Origin: Hirschia sp964351655
Lineage (GTDB): Bacteria; Pseudomonadota; Alphaproteobacteria; Caulobacterales; Hyphomonadaceae
Direction: 5' to 3'
DNA length: 64,000 nucleotides
Assembly: GCA_964351655.1 (NCBI GenBank)
Contig: CAYGPD010000013.1
Location: 7,815-71,814, forward strand
Below the pieces are notes generated by a model. That model searched no databases. It saw only the letters and a list, made by a program, of their open reading frames with translations, and was not told the origin of the DNA. Positions 17,025 to 24,805 of the stretch are shown piece after piece; position 1 is the first letter of the stretch; each line of letters starts with the position of its first letter. Made by a program: the position numbers and the translations under genes.

Positions 17025-17345
17025 CTAGCTTTCTAACCACAATTCAAATTTTGTTGACCGCCCCGCTTCAAAAGCTAAATTCTTCTTTGCATCCACTTTT
17101 AAGGGAAGCTCATACCGGCTCTCATGATCGTCTAAAAACACATCAGGAAAAATAGACGTTCGCCAGCATCTCTCGCCGCATCGCACTTCTACGCGAAGCG
17201 CTCCAAAGCCATCCTCATCGCGGCAAAAAGCTTGCTTAATTTCACTAGACGTCGCATCCGGCAAGGTGACAAACATCCACTCGCCCTTTTCGCCATGAAA
17301 CAACCAAGGCACAGCCTCAAATTCAAACAAATTATCTTTTGCCAT
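17025..17345 (-). CDS. DUF1905 domain protein
   Basis: 106 residues from the ATG at 17345, preceded by AAAGGGCGGGGG; a GTG 18 bases earlier lacks spacing for a ribosome site. The pattern FEFEAVPWLFHGEKGEWMFVTLPDATSSEIKQAF with later TSIFPD and YELPLKVDAKKNLAFEAG matches the DUF1905 fold, a small beta-barrel often fused to YdeI domains. Cytosolic, function unknown. It stands alone between two gene-poor stretches. Confidence 0.75.
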   Translation of the reverse strand: MAKDNLFEFEAVPWLFHGEKGEWMFVTLPDATSSEIKQAFCRDEDGFGALRVEVRCGERCWRTSIFPDVFLDDHESRYELPLKVDAKKNLAFEAGRSTKFELWLES

Positions 17346-17900
17346 AGGCCCCCGCCCTTTCACTTCCTTATATTTATTTGCGAATTAATCTTCCTACTAA
17401 TACGCAGCAGCTCGCACTCAGCCCGACCCTATTTCGCCGGCGAAGAATAAAGCTCTCGTTCACAACACTGTTTTTAATCATCGACACCCGATAATAACCT
17501 AGGTGTGTCAGGTGTAGGATAAGTTCTGCAAAATACATTTCACAAAATCATTCTCACTCTGCGAAACTTCAAATTATTAGCAAAAGCGAATTCTACAACT
17601 TTAAAGTACCCTAATTTGCGATAAATGCAATCTAGACTTTAGTACACTTTTTTAAAAAAGCTGACTTACTGCAATACAACACCAGATAATCAGCACACAG
17701 CGAACAACCACTACGCTAAATGCAGGCAAGGCGCGGTCAGTCATCCGCCACAAGACAGGCATGTGCTGAGTACGCATATAGCTGCAAAGGTGCAGAACAC
17801 CTGCTGATACCTGCAATCAAGAGAATTACCCTCTCCACATTTTGGTCATTCAAGGCTACAAAGCCAATATGAATACACAAAGCTATAGGGGTATGGGCTA
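17346..17900. other. Gene-poor stretch before pgsA
   Basis: About 555 bases without a convincing gene. A short minus-strand frame overlapping the pgsA start (17737-17931) has two hydrophobic runs, and a second minus frame nearby encodes another possible helix, so a decayed small membrane-protein gene is conceivable. T6-A6 at 17648-17659 is the only clear simple-sequence feature. Promoter elements for pgsA must lie here but none is distinctive. Confidence 0.4.
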
Positions 17901-18554
17901 ATGAAACAGATGATTCCAAATGCGCTAACACTTGCGCGATTTCTTCTCGCTCCTGTTGTGGCTTGGTGTATGTGGAAGGGCTTTTCCATTCCTCATATGG
18001 CTGAATTTGGTCCTCAAGCCACTGAAAACACGCCAGAATTTATTGCTACAGCCAATGCACTCGGCACCAAATACCAATTATGGGCAGCGGGACTTTTCGT
18101 ATTCGCAGCCCTCACCGACCTATTTGACGGTATGGCCGCACGCGCATGGAATGCCCATTCCAAATTTGGTAGAATCCTTGATCCAATAGCAGATAAAGCC
18201 CTTGTCGCGCTTCCATTGCTAACATTTGTCGCCATGACACATTACGCGCAAGGTGAGTTTAACTATCTGATTTTAATACCAGTTTTAGTCATTGTGGGAC
18301 GAGATATTTTCATCACTGTCCTTCGCCTCCTCGCCCCTGATGGTGAAGGTGCACCCGTATCAAATCTGGCCAAATACAAAACAACTCTAGAATTAATCGC
18401 GGTCGCAATGCCAATTTTCATGGCCTTACCTTGGATTGGCTTTACACCCCTTCTAAACTGGTCATGGATTGCTATTCTCGGCGTTGCCGCATTATTATCC
18501 GCGATCACTGGCTTGGGTTATCTCACAGCTTCTTCTTCAAAATCAGAAACTTAA
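17901..18554 (+). CDS. pgsA: CDP-diacylglycerol-glycerol-3-phosphate phosphatidyltransferase
   Basis: 217 residues with several membrane helices. The CDP-alcohol phosphatidyltransferase signature D-G-x2-A-R-x8-G-x3-D-x3-D is complete: DLFDGMAARAWNAHSKFGRILDPIADK at about residues 73-99. The N-terminal MIPNALTLARFLLAPVV is typical of PgsA. It makes phosphatidylglycerol phosphate in the inner membrane. GGGGTATGGG precedes the ATG. Relatives often have it next to uvrC, from which it is here separated by a 6.6-kb accessory block. Confidence 0.92.
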   Translation: MKQMIPNALTLARFLLAPVVAWCMWKGFSIPHMAEFGPQATENTPEFIATANALGTKYQLWAAGLFVFAALTDLFDGMAARAWNAHSKFGRILDPIADKALVALPLLTFVAMTHYAQGEFNYLILIPVLVIVGRDIFITVLRLLAPDGEGAPVSNLAKYKTTLELIAVAMPIFMALPWIGFTPLLNWSWIAILGVAALLSAITGLGYLTASSSKSET

Positions 18555-18570
18555 AAGCCAAATTAATACA

Positions 18571-18621
18571 CCTAGAATCAAATTACCCGCCCTTCGGGGA
18601 TGAAGAGCGGGCAATTCTAGG
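18571..18621. repeat. Long inverted repeat downstream of pgsA
   Basis: CCTAGA (18571-18576) pairs with TCTAGG (18616-18621). Inside, AATTACCCGC (18581-18590) pairs with GCGGGCAATT (18607-18616) with one mismatch, and the loop contains CCTTCGGGG. The hairpin lies 17 bases after the pgsA stop. With no T-run it could be a processing or terminator-like structure for pgsA or for a minus-strand RNA. Confidence 0.55.
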
Positions 18622-18639
18622 AGGCAATTAAGTATAAGT

Positions 18640-18830
18640 AGTTAGCCCTGTAAAGCTTCGGATCACACCCACATTGGGGGGGTGAGGGTGAGAAGACTGC
18701 GAATGCAACCCAAATCCTTACAACATCACATACACAAGAAAGGGAGGGGGTCCTTTGTTGTCTCTGTGTAAGTTGTTCGCAGCCAATGGCCACTCCCAAC
18801 TTACTGCCATATAACCACCCTAAGATTGCA
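18640..18830. ncRNA. Candidate structured RNA (strand undetermined)
   Basis: No gene fits here, but the sequence folds into a nested rod. CTGCGAA pairs with TTCGCAG (about 18699 and 18775), then CAAC with GTTG. Further in, CTTACA pairs with TGTAAG, and ACAAGAAAGG with CCTTTGTTGT (9 of 10 pairs) closes around a G-rich loop. The long bulged rod resembles 6S-like or other regulatory RNAs, yet I cannot match it to a known family. It could also be an untranslated region. The rest of the block up to 19134 is an AT-rich presumed promoter for the next gene. Confidence 0.3.
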
Positions 18831-19134
18831 CAAAAGTTAACAGATTTAGCTTTTATATAAATAAATCACCATTTGATAAAAAAAATTTCTGTTTTTTTTG
18901 TAAGAATAATCAGATTCCTTTTAAAGGAAAATCTGTGTTCAAAGCACTAAACCACCCTTATTTGCATATCTTTGCATGTATTTTTGCCTACCTTAAAAAA
19001 ATAAACTGTTACAAAACAAGGCATTAATTTTTGACCGCAACAAAAACTCTTTTCAAGCGTAATTGTATAGTTAACTATTAATGTCCACACTCAGTGGGAA
19101 ACCGACATAAAATAAGAACACAAAGGTATAAGAT

Positions 19135-19413
19135 ATGTCATTTGGGAGTGAATCATCCGATTTTGAACGCCGCAACAATGCAGTGACGTCAAAGCCTTGC
19201 CCCACAGGTTTCTTCAACCCGAGAACAGGCCTATACCACCCTTCTAAATCGAATGTTGTTAAATTCAGATCTAGACACTCGGTTGATCCAGATAGGCAAA
19301 TGCAAATTGATTCAACAACAAAGTGGCCTTTGCTGTTTTCAATTGGGTTTGCCGTCGTTATTTCAATTGGACTATGGAGCGGTATCGCGCTTGCTGCCAA
19401 AGCTATATTCTAA
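19135..19413 (+). CDS. Small single-pass membrane protein, unknown
   Basis: 92 residues. A polar N-terminal part with RTGLYHPSKSNVVKFRSRH is followed by one C-terminal membrane helix (WPLLFSIGFAVVISIGLWSGIALAA). The long AT-rich region upstream suggests a strong promoter. I do not recognise a family. The next gene, a DeoR regulator, is convergent. Gene status is likely from length, codon use and the clear helix, but not certain. Confidence 0.6.
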   Translation: MSFGSESSDFERRNNAVTSKPCPTGFFNPRTGLYHPSKSNVVKFRSRHSVDPDRQMQIDSTTKWPLLFSIGFAVVISIGLWSGIALAAKAIF

Positions 19414-19457
19414 TTAATTCAAAAACTTACATAAGTGTTTGCGTTGCTATATGACGA

Positions 19458-20222
19458 TCAAGCAACAATAATCTCTACTCCAGCTAGCGCATTTGCTAGC
19501 TCACCTTCTGGCATTTGGTCCGTAACCAATATGTCAATTTTGCTAAAATCGCACACCTTCACTAAGCCGCGCTTCATAAATTTTGTACTGTCTGCAATTA
19601 CGACAACTTTCGCTGATTGAGATTGCTCCAATAAAGCACTCGCAAAATCCGCTTCAGCCAAGTGAAAATCACATAACCCAGTTTCTGGGTGAATAGCCGA
19701 TGCCCCTAAAATGACCATATCAGGTGTAAATCTCTGAATAAAGCTCAGCGCATTCGCACCCAGAGTCGACATCGTTATGTCAGACACTTCACCGCCCGCC
19801 AAATATACTCTGTTATTATTTCGGCCAACGACTTCTCGAACAATCTCCAATCCATTTGTGATAATTGAAACATTGCGCTGCTTTGAGATGTGTCGCGCCA
19901 CCCAAAAAGCAGTCGTGCTACTTTCAATAGAAACAGTCATACCATCTTCTATCAACTGCGCAGCACGTTCACCTATTCGCTGTTTAGCATCTGCTTCTTC
20001 ATGCTGCCTTTGTCTGAAAGGGGTTTCGAAGACGTTTTCTGGCAATCGCACGCCACCATGTATTTTCTGCACATACCCCATGACTTCCAAGTGTTTAACA
20101 TCTCGGCGGACAGTCTCGTCTGATACATCAAATAATTCAGCAAGCCTCAAAATAGAACAAGCGCCCTCTTCCTCAAGAACACTAAGAATGGAAAGTTGGC
20201 GACCTGAAGGATCCAAAGACAT
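19458..20222 (-). CDS. DeoR/GlpR-family transcriptional repressor
   Basis: 254 residues, standard DeoR length. The N-terminal HTH is QLSILSVLEEEGACSILRLAELFDVSDETVRRDVKHLEVMGYVQKIHGGV, the DeoR signature. The C-terminal sugar-phosphate-sensing domain (ISOCOT fold) shows VSIESSTTAFWVARHI, VSIITNGLEIV, VYLAGGEV and IADSTKF. Such repressors respond to phosphorylated sugars or similar effectors. The gene is divergent from a TonB receptor, with repeated TGGTTTTGTG-type sites between them, so it most likely controls the receptor-phosphoesterase-transporter locus. GAGG lies ahead of the ATG. Confidence 0.93.
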   Translation of the reverse strand: MSLDPSGRQLSILSVLEEEGACSILRLAELFDVSDETVRRDVKHLEVMGYVQKIHGGVRLPENVFETPFRQRQHEEADAKQRIGERAAQLIEDGMTVSIESSTTAFWVARHISKQRNVSIITNGLEIVREVVGRNNNRVYLAGGEVSDITMSTLGANALSFIQRFTPDMVILGASAIHPETGLCDFHLAEADFASALLEQSQSAKVVVIADSTKFMKRGLVKVCDFSKIDILVTDQMPEGELANALAGVEIIVA

Positions 20223-20350
20223 AATTGCTAAACCTCGAATATACCCGATTATACAACTCTATGTAACTTCCCTTTTGGAATGCAATAGAACTGCACCTTC
20301 TGCTTACTACGCAAACTATGACAGTCAAACAACAATCCACACAATTTTCA

Positions 20351-20373
20351 TTAAAAACCACGCAAAACCACAA
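20351..20373 (-). promoter_or_regulatory. Operator-like tandem repeat, minus orientation
   Basis: On the minus strand TGGTTTTGCG (20370-20361) is followed at once by TGGTTTTTAA (20360-20351). The first is a one-mismatch copy and the second a degenerate copy of the TGGTTTTGTG unit at 20432-20451. The opposite orientation faces the DeoR-family gene, so a DeoR-type operator is likely. Confidence 0.5.
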
Positions 20374-20375
20374 TC

Positions 20376-20393
20376 CGTCACAAAAACGTGACG
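20376..20393. promoter_or_regulatory. Perfect inverted repeat in the DeoR-TonB receptor intergenic region
   Basis: CGTCAC-AAAAAC-GTGACG, 6-bp arms and a 6-base spacer, lies between the two tandem-repeat sites. Its arms share the GTCACAAAA core with them, so it may be a third binding element for the divergent regulator or a CRP-like site. Confidence 0.45.
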
Positions 20394-20431
20394 TATTTCA
20401 ACTAACCCGCCCTCATGAGTGAGGTAAAATT

Positions 20432-20451
20432 TGGTTTTGTGTGGTTTTGTG
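20432..20451 (+). promoter_or_regulatory. Operator-like perfect tandem repeat ahead of the TonB receptor gene
   Basis: Two exact, adjacent copies of TGGTTTTGTG lie 64 bases before the receptor ATG. The ten-base period equals one DNA turn, which would put two protomers on the same face. DeoR-family operators are often built of repeated short units of TTTGTTT character. Binding by the divergent DeoR protein is inferred. Confidence 0.55.
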
Positions 20452-20514
20452 ACACATTTATGTAGAAAACCAAATTCCCCTCAAACGGCTATTACTTTTC
20501 CTGAGGGGATCATT

Positions 20515-22893
20515 ATGAAAAGAAAATTCCAACTTAGTCTTCTTGCAAGCGCCAGCTTTTGCCTCGCCCTGCAAGCGCAAGCAGACAATGCCGCATTAGC
20601 AGCAGACGCAATTGCCGAAATGGACACTATCGTTGTTGTCGGACAAGGTAAAACTTACTCAGCTCTAGAAACAACAGAAGGCATGGAACTTCAACAAGCT
20701 CCAATCACTTCTGTAATCGCTCAAATCGACAACCTCCCTGGCGTGAGCATTAACGAAGGCGACTCATACGGGTTCGACGACTGGTCAACATCTGTTGCTT
20801 TGCGCGGCTTCCAAGGCGGTCAAGTTGGAATGACTATTGATGGCCTCCCAAACGGTGGATCTGGTTATGGCGGTGGCTCTAAAGCCAATCGCTACATTGA
20901 TCCAATGAACCTTGCTGGCGCAACAGTTTCTCAAGGTACAGCAGACATCGCATCACGTTCAAATGAAGCATTGGGCGGAACAATTGACTTCCAAACACAA
21001 AGCCCGCTTGACGAGAGCCGCGCTCGTCTCGGTCTCACAATTGGTGATCACGAAGCACGCGGACTGTACGGACGCTACGACACTGGCCTTTTCCTCAACG
21101 ATACTACAAAGATGTGGGTTTCAGCATCTACAATCGAAGCTACAGATTTTATTGATGGCTCAGCCGAAAACGAAAAAGATCATTTCGCAGCCAAAGTAGA
21201 ATCTGAGCTAGGTAAGCTAAACCTTGCTGGATATATTTCCTTCGATGACACTCACGAGGACAACTATCAGCGTATCTACTCTGCAGCACAATACGAAGCT
21301 AACCCAGATTCAGATGGCCTAACAGGTGTTTGGACAGCGACACCAGCAATTGACCAGAACTACCGACGCGCATGGTCTACCCTTCGCGAAAATCTTTTTG
21401 TTTACGCTAAAGCAGACTACCAGTTTACTGAAGATTTCTCTTTTGAAACCGCTGTTTATCGCCACGACCAAGATGGCCGTGGTGACTGGGCACCGCCTTA
21501 CCTTCTTGACCTTACAGGTGCAGTCACAGGTACACCGGGAAACACGTATACTTACGTTGGAGCCGATGGTCTTGTTGCTGATGCAGCAGACGCAGATGCC
21601 ATGCCGGTCCAATCATACCGTCACACACACTACCAAAAAGAGCGCACAGGCCTAACGGCAGATATAAACTGGAATAAAGATTTCGGTGTTATTGAAAACA
21701 CACTTCGCGCCGGTATCTGGTATGAAGACGCCACACGCTATGAATACCGTGACTGGCATAAAATCACTGACGCAAATGTGGGTTTCGAATTTGATGTTGA
21801 TCCATATTTCACGCAGTACAACCGCAACTTCCCGCAATCTACTTTCAAATGGTATATAGAAGATTCAATTCAATTTTCTGACTTCACGGCGACACTTGGC
21901 GTGAAACAGTTTGACAATGAAATTGAACGCGCGAACAATTTTGATCCAAACTCGACGACTGAAAACTTCACAGCAAAATCTGAATCAGACGTATTGCTAT
22001 CAGGTGGTCTCTCATATGCACCAAGCGCGATAAACGGCCTAGAAGCCTATATCGGTTACGCTGAGAACTACCGTGCACTTGCTGATGACGTTTTCGAGGT
22101 TCTGGTACCAGAGTTTCCAGAGCCAGAAACATCAGAAACACTTGAAGCAGGTCTACGTTATTCAGCTGGCAGATTCTCAGGTAGCGCCGTCTACTTCCAA
22201 AATGACTTTGAGAACCGCCTTACAACAATTTCACTCGCTTCTGCACCTGGCGAAATTGACTATCTTGAAGCGTCAAACGGTGGTTTTGCCAATGTCGGTG
22301 GTATTGAATCAACTGGTTTCGAGCTTGCGGGTTCATTTGAAGCGACTGACAATTTGTCATTCTATGCATCCTACACCAACAATGACGCAACATACCTTGG
22401 TATAGACGCATCAGTCCTATCACCTGCTTCTGTAGCTGGCGCATCAGATGCTGAGATTGCGGACCTTGTTCGTACATTGAACGACAATGCCGGTATTTGG
22501 GAGGGTAACCCAGTTGCTGGTATTGCGGACAATATGTTCGTTGCATCTGCTGACTGGCACATTACAAACTTCAACGCTGGTATTTCAGCTAAATACACAG
22601 GCGAACGCCCTGTTAACGTAGCACGTAACTTCGCTGTATCCGATGCAGATGGAAACGCGGTTGCACCAACAGGAAAAGCCCTTGGTACATTTAACACAGA
22701 CGCAACAACAATTGTTGATCTCTATGTTGGAATGAATGGAGGCGCGATCGCGAACGCATTAGACGGCGTGAGCGTTCGCCTAAACGTCACCAACCTGTTT
22801 GACGAAAGTTACCTTGGTACAATCGCACAAAACTCAGGCGCATGGATCGGTGCACCGCGTACGGTTGCACTTTCCCTAACTGCCGATTTCTAA
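20515..22893 (+). CDS. TonB-dependent outer-membrane receptor
   Basis: 792 residues from the ATG at 20515 with GAGGGGA upstream; the frame extends further 5' but without a start signal. A signal peptide (LSLLASASFCLALQAQA) is followed by a TonB box (MDTIVVVG). The plug domain follows with VIAQIDNLPGVSINEGDSYGFDDWSTSVALRGFQGGQVGMTIDGLPNGGSGYGGG. The barrel ends with the terminal F of LSLTADF. It brings large or scarce solutes into the periplasm with TonB energy. Neighbouring phosphoesterase and DUF5690 transporter genes suggest an organophosphate or related ligand rather than iron; that is inference. Confidence 0.93.
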   Translation: MKRKFQLSLLASASFCLALQAQADNAALAADAIAEMDTIVVVGQGKTYSALETTEGMELQQAPITSVIAQIDNLPGVSINEGDSYGFDDWSTSVALRGFQGGQVGMTIDGLPNGGSGYGGGSKANRYIDPMNLAGATVSQGTADIASRSNEALGGTIDFQTQSPLDESRARLGLTIGDHEARGLYGRYDTGLFLNDTTKMWVSASTIEATDFIDGSAENEKDHFAAKVESELGKLNLAGYISFDDTHEDNYQRIYSAAQYEANPDSDGLTGVWTATPAIDQNYRRAWSTLRENLFVYAKADYQFTEDFSFETAVYRHDQDGRGDWAPPYLLDLTGAVTGTPGNTYTYVGADGLVADAADADAMPVQSYRHTHYQKERTGLTADINWNKDFGVIENTLRAGIWYEDATRYEYRDWHKITDANVGFEFDVDPYFTQYNRNFPQSTFKWYIEDSIQFSDFTATLGVKQFDNEIERANNFDPNSTTENFTAKSESDVLLSGGLSYAPSAINGLEAYIGYAENYRALADDVFEVLVPEFPEPETSETLEAGLRYSAGRFSGSAVYFQNDFENRLTTISLASAPGEIDYLEASNGGFANVGGIESTGFELAGSFEATDNLSFYASYTNNDATYLGIDASVLSPASVAGASDAEIADLVRTLNDNAGIWEGNPVAGIADNMFVASADWHITNFNAGISAKYTGERPVNVARNFAVSDADGNAVAPTGKALGTFNTDATTIVDLYVGMNGGAIANALDGVSVRLNVTNLFDESYLGTIAQNSGAWIGAPRTVALSLTADF

Positions 22894-22916
22894 ACACCTA
22901 AATACCGAAAAAACTG

Positions 22917-22953
22917 GAGGACGAGCACTATCCCTGCTCGTCCTCATTTTTAG
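22917..22953 (+). terminator. Rho-independent terminator after the TonB receptor gene
   Basis: AGGACGAGC / GCTCGTCCT, a perfect 9-bp stem with a 9-base loop, is followed by CATTTTTAGTTTT. It lies between the receptor gene and the phosphoesterase gene 90 bases downstream. It may partially terminate, giving higher receptor than enzyme expression. Confidence 0.8.
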
Positions 22954-22983
22954 TTTTAACGTCCACGCTTCCGGAGATTGATT

Positions 22984-24681
22984 ATGAGCCTTTCCCGCCG
23001 CCAAACACTTGGACTTCTTGCAGCGAGCGGCGCACTCGCCTGCTCTCCTGAAACAAAATCGCTTCAGACAGAAATCATCCCTAAGCCGGCAAAAAAACAG
23101 CCATCCGCCATCTTCGTTCACGGCATAGCTAGCGGTGATATACAACACACAAGCCTTGTACTCTGGACCCGAATTTCGTCAGCCACCACCGCCGTAGATG
23201 TCAAATGGGAAGTGTCAACACAGTTGGATTTCAGCACAATTGTCCAATCTGGCACCACAACAACCAACAAGGAAAGCGACTATACAGTCAAAGTCATTCC
23301 TGAAAATTTAGATGCAGGCACCACCTACTTTTACCGCTTCACAGCTCTTGATGAAACATCTCCAATTGGCCGCACAAAAACTCTTCCATCCGGCAAAGTC
23401 GATAAACTTGGTGTCGCTCTGGCATCTTGTTCAAATTTCGAGTTTGGATTTTTCAACGCTTATGATGAAATTGAAAAAGATGAAGCCATAGATGTCGTCT
23501 TACATACTGGCGACTACATCTACGAATATGGCGGAGACGAAGGATGGGGACACGAAACAGCAAAAACTATTGGCCGCGTTCACTCTCCAGAACATGAAAT
23601 CATCACCCTTCAAGATTATCGCACACGCCATGCCCAATATAAAACAGATGCCGGCTCACTCGCCATGCATGCAGCGCATCCATTGCTCTGCATCTGGGAT
23701 GATCACGAGACTGCAAACAACCCATGGATGGAGGGCGCACAAAACCACCAACCAGACACAGAGGGCGAATATAGCACCCGCCGTGCAGCCTCTATTCAGG
23801 CATACTACGAGTGGATGCCCATCCGCGAACCACAAGCGGGTCAGACACGTGAACAAGCTTGGCGCACATATGTCTTTGGAGACTTGGCAACGCTTATTAC
23901 CCTCGAAACACGCCACACGGGTCGCAGTGAGCAGGTTGATTACCTTAAACATATTGCCGACATTACATCGCCGGAAACCCGTGATAAATTCATGGCTGAC
24001 GTCATGTATGATCCTGAACGCAAGATGATTTCGCAAGGCATGGAGCAAGCACTCATAGACGGCTTAGGCGCATCCGTCGCCGCAAATCAGCCTTGGCGCG
24101 TTCTTGGAAATGCCAGCCCAATCGCACGCATGCCCGTTCCTGATGTCAGCAAACACGGCATTACACCTGACATGAATAAAGACCCTGAAGGCTTCTGGAC
24201 AAAAGCACTCTTCTGGAAAGGCCAATGGAATTTACCTTTTTATACAGATACTTGGGATGGCTACCCAGTCGCCCGTGAGCATTTCTACGATCTTGCACAA
24301 TCCGTAGGCGCAAGTGATTTGCTTTTCTTAACAGGAGATAGTCATTCTTATTGGGCCAATCCTCTTAAGGATGATGAAGGCAATTCGACAGGTATCGAGC
24401 TTGGAACAGCAGGAATTTCGTCCCCCGGCGATTTCGTAGAAAGTGGGTGGCCAGATGATATTGCAAAAAAATTAGATCGTATCTTTGAGCAAGAATTAGA
24501 TGAAGTAAAATGGACCGACAACCTACACCAAGGATATGTGCGCGTTGTCTTCACTCCCCAAACAGCAAAAGCGGACTTTGTTGCCGTCGATAATGTGCTG
24601 ACCACGGAGTATCTCGTCTCAACAATTCATTCTGAAACCATTGTGCATGACGGAAAAATTATCAAATTTGCAGATACTTAA
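22984..24681 (+). CDS. phoD: Tat-exported PhoD-like alkaline phosphatase/phosphodiesterase
   Basis: 565 residues from the ATG at 22984 (CCGGAG ribosome site). The N-terminus MSLSRRQTLGLLAASGALACS has a twin-arginine motif (SRRQTL) and a lipobox ending in C, so the folded enzyme is exported by Tat and probably lipidated. The PhoD fold is seen as FVHGIASGDIQHTSLVLWTRIS, VVLHTGDYIYEYGGD, CIWDDHETANNPWMEG and LFLTGDSHSYWANPL, which supply the metal ligands. PhoD enzymes cleave phosphomono- and diesters. Its position downstream of the receptor suggests it trims incoming or surface phosphoesters. Confidence 0.92.
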   Translation: MSLSRRQTLGLLAASGALACSPETKSLQTEIIPKPAKKQPSAIFVHGIASGDIQHTSLVLWTRISSATTAVDVKWEVSTQLDFSTIVQSGTTTTNKESDYTVKVIPENLDAGTTYFYRFTALDETSPIGRTKTLPSGKVDKLGVALASCSNFEFGFFNAYDEIEKDEAIDVVLHTGDYIYEYGGDEGWGHETAKTIGRVHSPEHEIITLQDYRTRHAQYKTDAGSLAMHAAHPLLCIWDDHETANNPWMEGAQNHQPDTEGEYSTRRAASIQAYYEWMPIREPQAGQTREQAWRTYVFGDLATLITLETRHTGRSEQVDYLKHIADITSPETRDKFMADVMYDPERKMISQGMEQALIDGLGASVAANQPWRVLGNASPIARMPVPDVSKHGITPDMNKDPEGFWTKALFWKGQWNLPFYTDTWDGYPVAREHFYDLAQSVGASDLLFLTGDSHSYWANPLKDDEGNSTGIELGTAGISSPGDFVESGWPDDIAKKLDRIFEQELDEVKWTDNLHQGYVRVVFTPQTAKADFVAVDNVLTTEYLVSTIHSETIVHDGKIIKFADT

Positions 24682-24715
24682 AATCTTTATTTTTTAAGAC
24701 ACACCCAAATTTCTC

Positions 24716-24746
24716 AACAGGACGCAATCAATTGCGTCCTGTTTTG
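24716..24746 (+). terminator. Strong terminator after phoD
   Basis: AACAGGACGCAA and TTGCGTCCTGTT pair perfectly (12 bp) around a TCAA tetraloop, followed by TTTT. It separates phoD from the DUF5690 gene, which therefore probably has its own promoter or depends on read-through. Confidence 0.88.
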
Positions 24747-24805
24747 CAAATCTGACACACCAATGCGCTAGACCCTAACAAACTTCCTTATATTTGCGCA
24801 TTTTC

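Noticed and set aside
17737..17931. Small minus-strand membrane-protein gene overlapping the pgsA start
   Set aside because: It overlaps the pgsA start codon and lacks a ribosome site. Hydrophobic runs occur in two different frames, so at most it is a decayed gene.
18640..18830. Assignment of the structured region as 6S RNA
   Set aside because: A short stretch (GTTCGCA...GGCCACTCC) resembles enterobacterial 6S, but the overall order of strands does not match, and the zapA neighbourhood usual for 6S is absent.
19777..20391. 204-codon frame antisense to the DeoR regulator gene
   Set aside because: The protein on the other strand is an unmistakable DeoR repressor; this frame encodes a Ser/Thr/Cys-rich product with no family pattern and runs through the operator region.
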